NCBI RefSeq assembly: GCF_009730915.1
Contig: NC_052482.1
Coordinates: forward strand, 558,001-622,000
DNA length: 64,000 nucleotides
Direction of reading: 5' to 3'
From: Dioscorea cayenensis subsp. rotundata
Lineage: Eukaryota > Streptophyta > Magnoliopsida > Dioscoreales > Dioscoreaceae
Shown piece by piece: positions 36,906 to 49,362 of this stretch. The translations under genes were made by a program, and so were the position numbers. Position 1 is the stretch's first letter, and each line of letters begins with the position of its first letter. The notes beneath the pieces are model-generated. The model did not search any database, was not told where the DNA came from, and saw only the letters and a list, made by a program, of their open reading frames with translations.

Positions 36906-37516
36906 ATGTAACATGTCTTAGTCTACCATGCCATAAACCGGAAGACTCAAGCAAGCAAAAGAAATAGCATTATTATTATTTTTCTTATTTGGCTTAATAG
37001 TCATCACATTGAGATTAAAAAGCCCATTAATCACGTAAACTCTCCCTACATACATTTCATTTTTACTAATGACAACTTTGTTTGACTCAGATACTATGCA
37101 GAATCTATGCTTGATCAGCAGTGAACCTGACACCAAGTTCTTATAGATCTTCGGCCCATACAACACATTATAATTAAGAGTTAGTTGTTTCCCAAAACTC
37201 ATATTCAAGATTACTTTACCTTGGCCTTTAATCTCAAAAGTGGTAGAGTTCCCCATGAACAACTTTTCCCCATTCTCTATTAATGGTTTGAAAGTGATGA
37301 ACATACTATGTGCCTCGTAACCCCAATGTTAATACGTACACCATTGTCTTGGATTAGACCCAACCAAGTTCATTTTTGAAATAACGGCTACAAGGCTTAA
37401 TTATGTCAAATACATCTTGAATGATATCATCCACATTGTTAGCCTGATTCTTATTCTTTTTTGGCAACCTACACTTAGATGTCTTGTGACCTATCTTTTT
37501 ATAGTTGTAATATTTT
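36906..37516 (-). pseudogene. Ty1-copia gag zinc knuckle, protease and pre-integrase remnant
   Basis: On the - strand, in order: KKIGHKTSKCRLPKKNK (zinc knuckle, about 37515-37450, with Tyr at the places of the first two Cys), a stop-containing protease region, LFMGNSTTFEIKGQGKVILN (about 37265-37205), NLVSGSLLIKHRF and the pre-integrase string LWHGRLRHVTY (about 36940-36905). The 36918-37304 part keeps a long open frame, but stops flank it. Non-functional. Confidence 0.85.
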
Positions 37517-38021
37517 TGTTGGAATTTTCGTTTCGTGGGTTTGAACTAGCAGACGCCACTCTTCGGTGCTTAGGTTTGAACTAGCGTCTGTTTCACAGAA
37601 TACAACGGTCTTCAGTTGTAAGGCAGCACCACATTACAACTTTTGTGAACTGAACTATGTGAGATTTATCACACTGAACTTAGAAATTAGACTTTCTACG
37701 AGAGAGTAGGTGAAAAGAAGGAAGTGAAGTGTTTTTCAAAGTTGTGAAAAGAAGTCTTTATATAGCCTTGAAGACTAACCATTGACATTCCAAAATTAAA
37801 TTTTGGAGTTTCAATATTTGTTAAACTTCTCATATTCAAGAATTCAAAAGGTTTGAAACCTTTTCAATTATAGAATTAAATTCTATGAAGTTGAAGAACT
37901 CTTCAAATTCCAAAATTAATTGGAATTATAAAAACCAAGACTTTTTAACTTCTAAAACACTTATTCTTAAAATCATAAACCAACCTTTCAAATTCCATTC
38001 ACTTTTTCATTTTTCTTAACA
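37517..38021 (-). mobile_element. Probable 5' LTR of the copia element (505 bp)
   Basis: On the - strand it starts TGTTAAGAAA and ends AAAATTCCAACA, giving TG...CA borders. It contains a GCTATATAAAGAC TATA-like box (about 37755-37767), as expected of a U3 promoter. It abuts the zinc-knuckle remnant directly, so the primer-binding site and most of gag are missing. A matching 3' LTR was not found. Confidence 0.5.
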
Positions 38022-38290
38022 AGGTTTTAATTGGGTCTCGTGTTTATTTAGGTTTAAGTTGAAAGTTAAATAAAAGGAAAATTATGGGTGTGTTGAACGT
38101 AAATAATCATATTAAAAATAAAAAAAAGGGGAAAAAACCGAGTTCTTCATAATCAAAGCTATGCCTTTTATGAGAGAAGAAGCACAACGGAGATCTTCGT
38201 AACCAAAGCTATGCGAGACAAGGGCACACGGAGTAAGTGTTTACAGTTCAAGAGTAGTACCCATATATATACTTACTTTTAATTCTATCC
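38022..38290. repeat. Dispersed segment, copy 1 (short)
   Basis: Shares ATCAAAGCTATGCCTTTTAT, GAGA..AAG..CACACGGA and CAGTTCAAGAGTAGTA with the segments at 47325, 55985 and, in the later part, 62255. A second partial copy of the CCAAAGCTATGC phrase follows within it. Confidence 0.65.
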
Positions 38291-38884
38291 TTTATATATA
38301 TATATAAATCTTCATGTTAGATTGGCATTTGTCTATGTATAATTGGTTAGTTGGTATCCCATATTAATCATCATATCCATCGAAAGAGATATCACAAGAG
38401 AGAGGAAGCCACAAACAATCAAGATAAAAAAAAAAAAACAATATCCCAGTCACAAATTATGAACAAATTAAGGCCCAACTACCCAACTAATTCTCAATTA
38501 GGACAAACAATCTTATCAAAAGATTAAAATTTTTGTAATAATCAAAGCCTAAATCAGATCACTTCATCTCAAAGGCTCTTCATATCGCCTCACAAGTTTC
38601 ACTCTTCTCCATCAAAGCAGCTGGACACAATCATGCGGTAACCATACTCACCGGATCGACTATCTCTCCATCCCCACCACACCTCCGAGAAATCACCTTC
38701 ATGGTGGCTTCTCCTTCTTCAATGCCGATTTACAAATACACTATGTTCACAAGATCTACATCTCTCCCTCTTAGATCTCGCTCTTAAATTCCCATGCTAA
38801 AGAAGAAGCTTGACGTGAACAACAACATAAACTTCAAAATCCAAACATACCAACTTATCATCCATGTCATTACTATAGCTCACA
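38291..38884. other. Spacer left of the PABP fragment, no gene supported
   Basis: The 38500-38880 part is GC-richer and on the - strand follows the PABP-like fragment. It could be decayed flanking sequence of the source gene, but I recognise no domain in it. Confidence 0.4.
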
Positions 38885-39030
38885 TACCATAACCAAGCAA
38901 GCGTGTAGAGTTGGTGTCCCTACCAACACGAATAGATACCGTGGGGCCGACTTGCCTGAACAGATCAAACAATTGCGAGTCCATCACATTCAACTCGAGG
39001 TTCCCCACATATAGGGACATCGTTGGAAAC
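38885..39030 (-). pseudogene. Poly(A)-binding protein RRM1 fragment
   Basis: On the - strand it reads TMSLYVGNLELNVMDSQLFD followed by LFRQVGPTVSIRVGRDTNS and LLGYG. After a one-base frame change it continues YVSYSNDMDD. This matches the first RNA-recognition motif of PABP (RNP2 LYVGNL; LGYGYV.YSN of RNP1). Only this one motif is seen, with no intact start and a break in RNP1, so it is a captured or decayed fragment. An intact PABP gene must exist elsewhere. Confidence 0.7.
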
Positions 39031-41040
39031 AAAAATTTTAGTGTTCTGCCAATCTCCAATGCTTTTCTTTAAGTTAATGTGTTATTTATTGGGTTTCTAA
39101 ACTTTTATCTTTAGTCTTCTATCTTCAGCATGAATAGGCTGCAATTGACTATTACTGATGTTTCAGCTGGGGTTGATCCAGTTTTCAAACGGTTCCAAAG
39201 GAGGCCATCAAGTTGCTAAGCCACAGAGTTGACGGATCAAAATTTTGATCTGACGGCTTGACGAGACACTAAATGTGTGATGAGTGAGTGAGGATTAGAG
39301 TAGGTAGTAGTAGCCAAATGTAAGGCTCTTGAATGAGTGAGGTGGTATATACATTACAGTGAAAGGTAACTTAGAATTGGATTTTTTATTTTTTAAATTA
39401 CATGAAATTAATTTAATTATTACTAAATTGTATTAAATGATATAGGTATTTATTGTAAATAACCTATTCAAAAAAATTGTAAATGATATGGAGAACAAAA
39501 ATAAAAACTATTGGTAAAAACATGAGGTGTTGAGTTTAGTTATGGTAATAGAGTTGGAAGTGGGTGATTTTAAGATTTTTGGAATACATTCTTGTGAGAA
39601 ACAACATAATTTTTTCCCCTTAATAAATTGAATTGAATATATTGATAAAATTATATATGTGAGTTAAGTAAGGCAGAGTGAAGTGAGGTTTTTTAATTAT
39701 ATATGGAGAAAAACATTATATATTTTAATCTAGTATAATATAGTATGTGATTAATGTATATTATTTAGTTTATTATGACTATAATTAACACAATATATCC
39801 AAACAATTGCAGTTTAAGATTATTTTTTTTTATAAATAATTATAATAATATAAAAATTATCATAATAATCATGTGGGCTATTCTTTCAATAACTAATAAA
39901 TTCTCATTAAAAAAATTAATCTAATTTTTTTTAAGGACATAGCTTTATTTTAGCTGTTTATTTGTAAAGAAATAAGCCATTTGGTTAACATCTTCCTTTG
40001 ACGAGCATATACATTGAACAATTAATATTGACATGATGAGTTGAAATGGTGCATTATTTAATATTTGTTTTAATTTAATAATATAAAATAACTAAAACTG
40101 TTATGCCTAACAATTGTAAATATATTAGCTTTTCCAATTTTTTTTTTACAAATAAATCAGTTAGTTTGAATTATATAAGTTTGATCTAATAAAAAAAAAT
40201 ACTTGTATATATATATATATATATATAGATTAAGCGCTATCGAGATGCCTTTATTATCTAAAATATCAAATATAATCATTTCCAAAATATCTCATTAAGC
40301 ACCATCTTAATTATTATAGATTGTTTTTACTTAAAAAATTTTAGTGATCAAATGAGCTTTGGATCTTATATGAGTCCCTTTCAAATTTATAAATCAAAGA
40401 TAAAAGGGGATTACTTGAATCCAAGAAGGATTGACCCTGATTGCCTTGCTTTTGTCCAAAGATGCATGGTCAAATCACTTTAATTAAGTTTAGTTGGTAT
40501 TGTGTTATGAAGCAAATTTTTTTTAAAAAAAGTAAATCACAAAACAACTCAAGTGTCCACAAACTTCAAAATTATACCAATTGTGATATTATTAGACTAA
40601 TAGTAAATACTTTTAAAAACGTGATGAAGTACATATAGCTGCATTAAAATTGATCGAAAGAATCTGAGTTTTTTTAACAAATAAAAATAAAAAAAATAAT
40701 TTCTAATAAATTACAATAATTGTAAATAATTCAAAATAATTTAAAAACAAATAACATGCACTAATAACGCGTTAACATGTCTCATGAAGAGGAATTTTTA
40801 AAAAGTAATTTAAAAAAATAAAAAAAATAAAAATTCTAATAAATCATAATAATTCAAAATAACTTAAAAAATATGAACATCTTACACTTAATTTGTTTAG
40901 TTGTTGAATTAAATTTTCAATGTATTAATGTTAAGGCAATCAAAGCATGTGTAATTATATACTAATGATTTATAATTATAAGCATCTATACATAAGTAAA
41001 CAAACTTTCTAATTTCTGCATGAGATTTGGAACAAATGAA
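39031..41040. other. AT-rich intergenic stretch
   Basis: No gene seen. There is an (AT)n run at about 40207-40227. Related A/T-rich blocks with TCTAATAAAT.A.AATAATTC at about 40699-40735 and 40832-40865 suggest a small old tandem duplication. Confidence 0.5.
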
Positions 41041-41059
41041 ACAAATGAAACTAAAATAA

Positions 41060-41155
41060 TAGGAGGTTTATATAGAAGTATATATATCCAGCAGAAAGAT
41101 AAATTTACGAAAATAAATTTGTATCAAATAAAACTAAACCAATAGAAGGTATACT

Positions 41156-41190
<35 letters not shown>

Positions 41191-41225
41191 AGCAAGAAGA
41201 TAAACTTACGAAAATAAATTTGTGC
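41060..41225. repeat. Short tandem duplication with AT microsatellites
   Basis: CCAGCAGAAAGATAAATTTA (41089) and CCAGCAAGAAGATAAACTTA (41189) are each followed by CGAAAATAAATTTGT and preceded by an (AT)n run, giving a period of about 100 bp. Confidence 0.7.
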
Positions 41226-42867
41226 ACACATTAAAGATAAAAAACAAACCCATAACTCTAATAATAATATGCCACTAATATTCATATAAACTAAAGCAGT
41301 GCAAATTTTCATTAATAAAAGTGGTCAATAATATCTTATAAAAAATGTATTTAAAAATAAATAAATGTATTGGTAAAACCTTGGTAAGTATAGTTTCATC
41401 TAATTTTAATATTTTTAGGGATTGTTTTGGCCCTTATGTCAAGTTTTTTTAATATATCTAAGTTGGTTTATTCATATATTATATGCGAATCATATGCATA
41501 TGCGTGTATGATTAAAAAAATCATAAATTTTACCTACCTTTTGAAACATATGGAAGAATACACTTTTTTTTTTTAATTTAAAAGTATTAAACATAAAAAA
41601 CTTAAAAAAAAAAAACTCTGTATTTTTTAAAAATTAAAGATTATCTTTTGAGTTTTGAGCTAATCATGTATCTCTTCTCAATGTGAACCCGCAAACCAAA
41701 TAGAGATACCAATTATTTCCAATATATTGTTAAATAACTTGTTTATATTCAAGTTAATTAACACGATAATGATGGAAAAAATTTTATTCTTTAGAAAAAA
41801 ATACAATTTATTGAGTTAGAGGAACTTAATGGAATTCTTCGTTTGAAAGATGTGCAAAAATTGATTTGGGAGATAAAAATGATATTGAGGTAAATGAATA
41901 AACATTACATGCAAATAATAATGTCAATAATAATCTTTCATGGTTGGATAAATGACATTTTTGGTTTAACATCATTTTTGGTTTTTTTAAGGGAGTGGCG
42001 GATTATTCCCACGGTATATATTAGTGTTTTGGCTTCTAACTAGTTAATTATAATGGATGTTCATATTTTTGATATATCAATATGGTTTATCTATAATATA
42101 TACTATATATTTTTTTGGGTATTATTGATGTATTTTTCACAACAGCGGAGATATATAAGATTTAGGGTTTAAACTTTGTTTATTGTGAATATTTCTTATG
42201 ATTCTTTTAGTAGTTATAAATTGATGCTTTTGCTTATTATTTGTTAAAGACTGTGAAATTTCATTGTTTATACATGATGTGATTTTCAACGAGTTTGGTT
42301 TGTGATTATTTTAGCATGTTCATCTGTTTACATAATAATTTTTTTTTTTAAGTTGAATGTCACTGCAAAGTGATTAATGATATGAACTTACAAAACACAA
42401 GTTCATTACCATATGAAGAAATATTGGCATTGTAATTTTTTTATATACATTTTTTCCAAGTATTGGAGCAATGAAGATTTGCTAAAACTTCATAAAATAA
42501 AACTTAAATATGGTAGCAAGGGGTGAATCTTTTATAACATTTTTTTTAGATATGATTAATTTGTAAGAGTTGTTTTTTTGGTGTTTGAATAACTTTTTAA
42601 CTTTTTATTTAGTTTCCTAATTATTGTATATATACCAATACATGTAATTATTGAAAAAAATAATTTCATTTCAAATTATGCCATCAATTGCACAATGTGT
42701 GGAAAAAGATGCATCATATTCTTCTCATCAAATTTGGTATTAAAAATTCCTTCCTCACATCATTTTTAAAACACATTATTTAATTTTCTAAAAATTGTCG
42801 TAGAAAAAATGAATATTTTCTAAAAATTTAGTAATCCAATGTAGACTATCAATTAGGTCCGATAGAT
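41226..42867. other. AT-rich intergenic stretch, nothing recognised
   Basis: No coding sequence, structured repeat or RNA gene supported. Confidence 0.5.
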
Positions 42868-43200
42868 GATGAGCACTACTCTTTTAGAGGAGGGAACAAA
42901 ATATTAGACTATAAAAAGAGCAAAAAAAAAATCGAGAGAAAAATAACACTACACGACTAAAGAAATTAATCATGGTCCATCAACACACGCACACAAAATA
43001 AATAAATAAATAAATATAGACAACCGGTAACTTAGGGACGTCCCTAGATCATCATCACTAATAGTTGTTGTTTTATTTTAAATATAACATTAGAGGTGGT
43101 GTTAGCATCACTAACCTCATTTCCAAGGTTAATAATAAAATAACATCTATTAGATGAGTGATTTAATGGTTGCTGTGAGGACGCTTTTAGAAAACATATT

Positions 43201-43256
<56 letters not shown>

Positions 43257-44525
43257 GAAAATAAAAAGCAAAAACCTTGGGTTCCATGAGCAATTATTAG
43301 TATGAGATGGAATTATTGATTGGATCTTTTTCTGGCACGTCATCTAGACATGCTATTGCATACTAAGATGGGTTTTGGATCTTTACCATCAAGTATTTGC
43401 CCTTTATTTTTTTATTGTCTTTTTCATAATGTGATTCTCATAATTGGTTTTCATTTTTTGCAAGGCTAAACAAGTGCCTATTTTAGATATGTATATTATG
43501 TGTTAAAAAGAAGCAAGAAACAAGAAATAAGGGTTTTGTGATATAATAATTAAAATGAGGTGAATTTCTATTGGGTGAGCGGGATCCAATTGTGTTTCTA
43601 ATTGAATGCATATCAAAGTTATATTGGATTTGTTTTTGACTAACTTTGTATGTACTAATTTCTTATGGTGAGCACTACCTTTTCAAAAGGGACAAAATAT
43701 TAGTCTATAAAAATGGCAAAAAAAAAAAAGAAAAGAAAAGAAAAGTCCTACAGAAAAAAACACACATATGACTAAAGAAATTAATCATGGTCCACTTAAT
43801 GCACACTCACACAGACATAAATAAATAAATAAATATATATATATATATTACAAGTTGTGAAAATAAAAAAAACAAAAACAAAAAACTAGGGTCCCATGAT
43901 GCAATAATTAGTATGAGTTAGAATTATTGATTGGATCATTGGCGGGCACATGTCACCTAGGCATGCTTACTGTATGCTGTGGTGATTTTAGATGGGGTAA
44001 ATTTGTTAATTAAACTGGTTCTTCATTTTAAAATCTAAATTTTGATTTAAATCAAAATAGTTATCTGACTTTAATTTTATTTTTCTGAGTGATCAGTCAA
44101 AGAAATTTGGTATATTTTTTTATGATATAATATTGAAAATTCTCTGTATGCAAATGAGATGAAATTGTAAGCTGAGCGAACATTTTGTCATATATGTCCT
44201 GCCATAATTTTCAGCATTTACATCATAAAAAATAGTCAAAATCTCTCAGGTAACCACCCAATAAAACAAAGTTGAAGTTGTGTAATTTTTTTTATTCAAA
44301 TTGAAGTTTAGACCCTAAAATAATAATAAAAAAAAATCTTAATTTGGTGCATTGTTAAAAAATATGCCCTTTTTAGATATAAACCATTAGCTATTTGCTT
44401 TTTATTTCTTATTCCGTCCTCTAAACAAGGCCCTATTTTGAAAATGAATATTAGAATGTGTAAAAATAAAAGGCCATAAACAAGAAATAAGGGTTATGTT
44501 ACATAATAATTGAAGTGAGGTGAAT
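42868..44525. repeat. Imperfect tandem duplication, unit about 0.8 kb
   Basis: Units about 42868-43600 and 43666-44525 share GAGCACTACTCTTT, GACTAAAGAAATTAATCATG, TTAGTATGAG.T.GAATTAT, TTGATTGGATC and AAACAAGAAATAAGGGTT in the same order. Differences include AT-run length (43204-43252 versus 43835-43849) and unrelated inserts. Confidence 0.75.
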
Positions 44526-45440
44526 CAAGAATGTATTTATAACACATTGATCTTTCTTAATTCTTTTAGAATTATTTAGTATTGGATTAAACATGAAAAA
44601 TTAAAAAAAAAATGCAATATATTATATTTAAAAAACAATAAAAGAGAATTATATAATTTAGTTATGCTTTGCAAAACTTTGTGAAACACAGCCGAGAGAA
44701 TTATACTAGTTATAATTATACTTTCTTTGAATAAAGATCAATGTGTTACAAATTCATTTTTGATTTTTTTCTTCATATAAAAATATATTTAGTATTGTTT
44801 AGGTTAATAACAACAAAGATTACCATGCTACAGATATTTGTAGGCTTTAAAATATGTGGAAAAATAATATTTATCAATTCAGGACAAATTATGATATGCG
44901 TTGGGTTGTTGCAAAGTTTTCTCATGCTATAAAAATAAAAAGACGGGATGCAAATATTTATATTTGTTTTAAGATAAATCTTACAAAAATTGAAAAAATC
45001 ACGATCATTATAAATTTTAAACCCATAAAAAAACCATGTTAATAAATAAATAATGGAAGTGAAATTAGGCTATTGGCTTTCTTTCCTTGACAGCAAGGAA
45101 ACATGCGATAATATTAATGAAAATAATATCTTATAAGCAAAAAAGATTAACAACAAATGCTGCTTTCATTCCTTTATCGTGGATCATTAGTCAATAATGT
45201 TGCTTTAATTAATCTTATACATACTTGCATGATTTAAACATCCGAATAATGAATTAAGCCATAAGTCTAATATCAAGAACCACAAATAATATATATAACC
45301 TTGGATACCAAATTTATAAATAATTTGATTATTATTAAAGTGAGAATTATTAAGTGGAAATTATTTCAAAATAATTTATTAATAATATGATTATTTTTAA
45401 AGTGGGAATAATTGAAGTATCATTATTATTATTTTCATTA

Positions 45441-45488
<48 letters not shown>

Positions 45489-45608
45489 GCATGGATTATT
45501 TAAGTGAGAATTATTTTAAGTTATTATTATCATTCCTAAACTCAGAGCAATATATACTCATTGTTTTTATCAACTACCAAGTTTACAATTTTAATAATCT
45601 ATATATAT
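44526..45608. other. AT-rich stretch with ATT microsatellite
   Basis: (ATT)n runs lie at about 45443-45486. Three related blocks with AA.TGAGAATTATT.AAGT near 45340, 45400 and 45500 suggest local tandem duplication. No gene seen. Confidence 0.5.
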
Positions 45609-46684
45609 TGTTAGTTCCTCCGGTGTAGTTTGTGGGTATTAAGTAATACTTAAGCACTCATAGAAGTCTCACACAAACCAATAAAGAAAAGGCACACAAA
45701 CAAACACAAGGAGACACACAATGTTGGTAATCCAGTTCGGCGTCCACTCGCCTACGTCTGGGGGGCCAAGCCCGGAGATAAACAATCCACTAAAAGAAGT
45801 AAAAATACATGAGTACAAACACTTGTCACTCACTCACTCAACAATGAAGATCACTACCCTCTCTAAATTATCTGGTGCTCACACACTCTTCTCCAAGAGT
45901 CACTCAAAAGTCACACCTTACAATCTACGAGCAAGGTAGCTTATATAGACGTCTCAACGTCCCAAATATAGCACATACCTCTTTTAGAATCTCCGCGGCT
46001 ACTAATTTAAAAACCTTCCGAAATTAGCTGTTACAACTCCTGTTGTAACATAAGTTGCAACATGGCCCTGACTGCTGACTTGACTGAGTTTTGGTTACGT
46101 TGCGGATGACCTCAAGACCCATCAACCTCCCGGTCATGCTTAGTCCGAGTCGATGCAGCCAAATCTCCCGATCCCGACTGCCGGCAACTAGCCTACCTCC
46201 TCAGCTCCTCATCACGCAGTCCCCTCGCAAGGGGCGCACGTCCTTGTGCGTCTTCACGAAACTTGCCAAACTTAGTCTTCAATTCACCTAAATTTGGTCT
46301 TCAAAGATTCTTCAAACTTGATCTTCAATTCACACCATGAATAGATCTTTCTTTAAATAAGCTCCACCATATTTAGTCTTCAATCAAATCATCTAAATAT
46401 GGTCTTGATATGATCTTGTCTTCAAATGTAATGCATTGCCAAAAATAACTCCACCAAGATCTTTAAGATAGCTTCACCATGATTTTCAAGATATTTGGTC
46501 ACATGTTGTAGACTTACTAAAAATATCTCCACCATGATCTTCAAGATATTTGCCTTGCACTCCAAGTCTCCATGCCATGTCACCATGCTTGCCACGTCAT
46601 CAATTATGCCTTTTCACCATGGTTGCCACGTCATCTGCCTTGGTGTCAAATCATGCCAATTTAAATAGTGCGGTTGCACTAACA
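45609..46684. mobile_element. Solo LTR (1076 bp), probably copia type
   Basis: Borders are TGTTAGTTCC and GCACTAACA, giving the short terminal inverted repeat TGTTAG/CTAACA. It is flanked by perfect TATAT direct repeats (45604-45608 and 46685-46689). There is no internal retrotransposon coding sequence, so it is a solo LTR left by LTR-LTR recombination. Read on the - strand it starts TGTTAGTGCAACCGC. The GTAATCCAGTTCGG and CCTACGTCTGGGG strings recall known plant copia LTRs (from memory). GC is higher than the surroundings. Confidence 0.8.
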
Positions 46685-46784
46685 TATATACCTCAACTGA
46701 AGATGGTTCCGCATGTACAGTAGTACACCGTTGATGACCAAAGATCAAATTTAGACGCATGCACATGAACAAAAACCCTAATTT

Positions 46785-46880
46785 TAGTAAGCATAATACA
46801 TGCTCTTTGTGTAAATAGTTTGATTATTATAGAACTACTTGTTAATCCTATTAAGCATAATACATGCTCTTTGTGTAAAC
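46785..46880. repeat. Short direct repeat, 64-bp period
   Basis: TAAGCATAATACATGCTCTT followed by TGTGTAAA occurs at about 46788 and again at about 46852. Confidence 0.8.
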
Positions 46881-47324
46881 AATATGATCATTGCTATAAG
46901 CAAAATAATAAATGTATTTTTTATTTATACTTAAATGTAATTTTTTTTAAAATTATAAGCAAGTTATTCAAATAAAAAAATAGTAAATAAAATAAACCAA
47001 TATTAAATAATAATGATGATAATGAACTAATCTATTTACAATGTATAAAATGATAATAGTTATTTTAATTAAAAATATTTATGTGTATATATACAAAACA
47101 AATTATGGTTAATGGTGGGAAGTGAAATTTGAAAGGAAACACGTCTGATGTCCTAATTTTTTTAAATTAAAGCTTGCTATATTGATAGGAAAAAATAATA
47201 TTTTTTCAATAAAAAAGGTTAAAAAAAATAAAATTTAGAAAAAAATAAGAATTAAAAAAAACTACAAATAAGTTATTTTAGTTATAAAAAAAAATAAAGG
47301 GTCAACATATAAACAACCAATGTT
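46881..47324. other. AT-rich spacer
   Basis: Nothing recognised. Confidence 0.5.
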
Positions 47325-49145
47325 TTTGCTTTAATTGGGTCAAAATTCTAATTTTTACTTCCTCCTATTATTTTATTTATTTATTCCATTTTAAAGCTTT
47401 TCTTTGGTTTTTTGACTTATCCATTTATAAAATTTATAAAATATTAATTATTATTTTGTTAATGTAAAATTCAAATTGGAACAAAAATAAAAAGTAAAAA
47501 AATAATGGGGTTGAATGTCAAAAATCAGAATAGAATAAAAATATGGAGATCTTCATGATCAAAGCTATGCCTTTTATGAGAAAAAGGCCACATGGAAGTG
47601 TTTACAGTTCAAGAACAGTTTTAAGGGATGGTTGAGTGCCCTTCAATGGACCACCCTAAATATTCCAATATAAACTTTACTCTTTTGTACATAGATACCA
47701 AAAGTTTGGTCCATATATTTCCATGCATGACCTCCATTTATTAAAATAAAAAGATATTACTAATTTTTTTTTTAAAAAAAATGTTTCAATTTTCTTCCTT
47801 CCATTTGTAATGAGATTTTTCTATTTTAATTTAGTGTTGGATCCACAAACTCTTTAAAATACACGGGCTCTAAAATATTATGACTTACCTATAATGTCAT
47901 TATTATCATTATATTTTTTTCTTATTACAAATAAAGAAAATATTTATAGTTTTAAATTTCTAAAATAGGTTTAAACCTAGATAACTCTGGGTACTTTCGC
48001 ATAAAAATATTCAATTAAAGCATATAATATATGCAAAATTAATGATCTTAGTTAAATTTGCATTAAAATTTGCTATTATACGCAATTATTCTAAAATGAT
48101 ATAAATATTGAGTAAGTGTATTTTAAATAGTTATTAATAAGTCACATAATTAAGTTGAAATAACTTTAAAATTAATACATTTATAGTTGCACGTCAGCTT
48201 ACATGCTTTATGAATATATAGAATATTTTTTAAAATAAAACTAACAACTTCTTAGTCTAGTATTGGGTCCCTTATGTACTGACAATATGACTTGCCCATA
48301 TTTAAAAAAAAAAAAATCTCACAAAAAGAGAGTGAAAGCATAGTTTGGATTTTCTTTGTAAATTTTGTTATTTAACTTTTAATTTGAAGATAAGCAAATA
48401 TTATTTTTCCAAAAACATATTAATAAAATTTCATTTTTACAGGAACTTGCAAGAAAAAAATATATTATTATTAGAAGGATCAAGGATGTATATATTATTC
48501 ACAAGATATCCAATTAAAATTGGGGGATGGTTTTACACACTTGTTGTATTTGACCTCTAAAATTATTATAAATAATCCATAAGATCACTTATGCACTCTT
48601 TTTTACCATTATATTTTTATTTTTAAAAATAAGAAAAATAATTATAATTTTAAAATTCTAAAATAGGTTTAAAATTATGATTTTATTTTATTTTATGATT
48701 TATTTATGTACTTATATCTTTTTAACATATTTGATGATATCTATTAATTATACTAATATTAGAGCAAGTTATTACAGTGAGAGTGACTTGACTTTCATTA
48801 TTACTATTAAATGAAGACTTTTTCGACGTGGTCTAATATGTAAACTTTTGAAATGGCAAATTTAAAATCATTTATGATGGATTTAAAACTTTTTTTTTTG
48901 GGCGTTTTTATTAATATTTATATTAATAGCACTGAAGGTAGAATTGAAATTCAAATTAATTTCACTTTTTTTATGGACATAATTTGTAACTTTAATAATA
49001 AAGATGACAATGAGCATGTTTTATTATAGAGTGTTATCTTGTCAGACATGAATCACTTGATTAAATGAAAATAAAGTGAAAATTTGACAAAGTTATAGTT
49101 CGGTTAAGTTAGAAAGTACAATGATGAGTTGTAAATCTAATAAAC
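47325..49145. repeat. Dispersed segment, copy 2 (longest)
   Basis: Aligns first with 55985-56560 (GATCAAAGCTATGCCTTTTA, TTTAAGGGATGGTTGAGT, ATATTCCAATATAAACTTTA, TTGGTCCATATATT) and, from about 47620, with 62255-64000 through to AGAAAGTACAATGATGA.TTG near 49120. Later shared strings include GTGACTTGACTTTC, AAATGAAGACTTT, TTTATGATGGATTTAAAACT and GAGTGTTATCTTGT. No coding sequence is seen; its original nature is unknown. Confidence 0.75.
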
Positions 49146-49362
49146 TTTATATATGAATATATATATATTGAAAAAAATGCTAGGATAATTATGTAAAAGT
49201 GTGCTATTATTAATATGCTCCACGAAAATCATATTTAGTAATATATGTATATAAATTTTTTTTTAATTTCTTGATATATCTGTATGATTAAAATTTTAAT
49301 TAATTAACGAATATATTTATAATTTTTTTTTACAAATGGTACAAGTGTTACCCTACAAAAAA

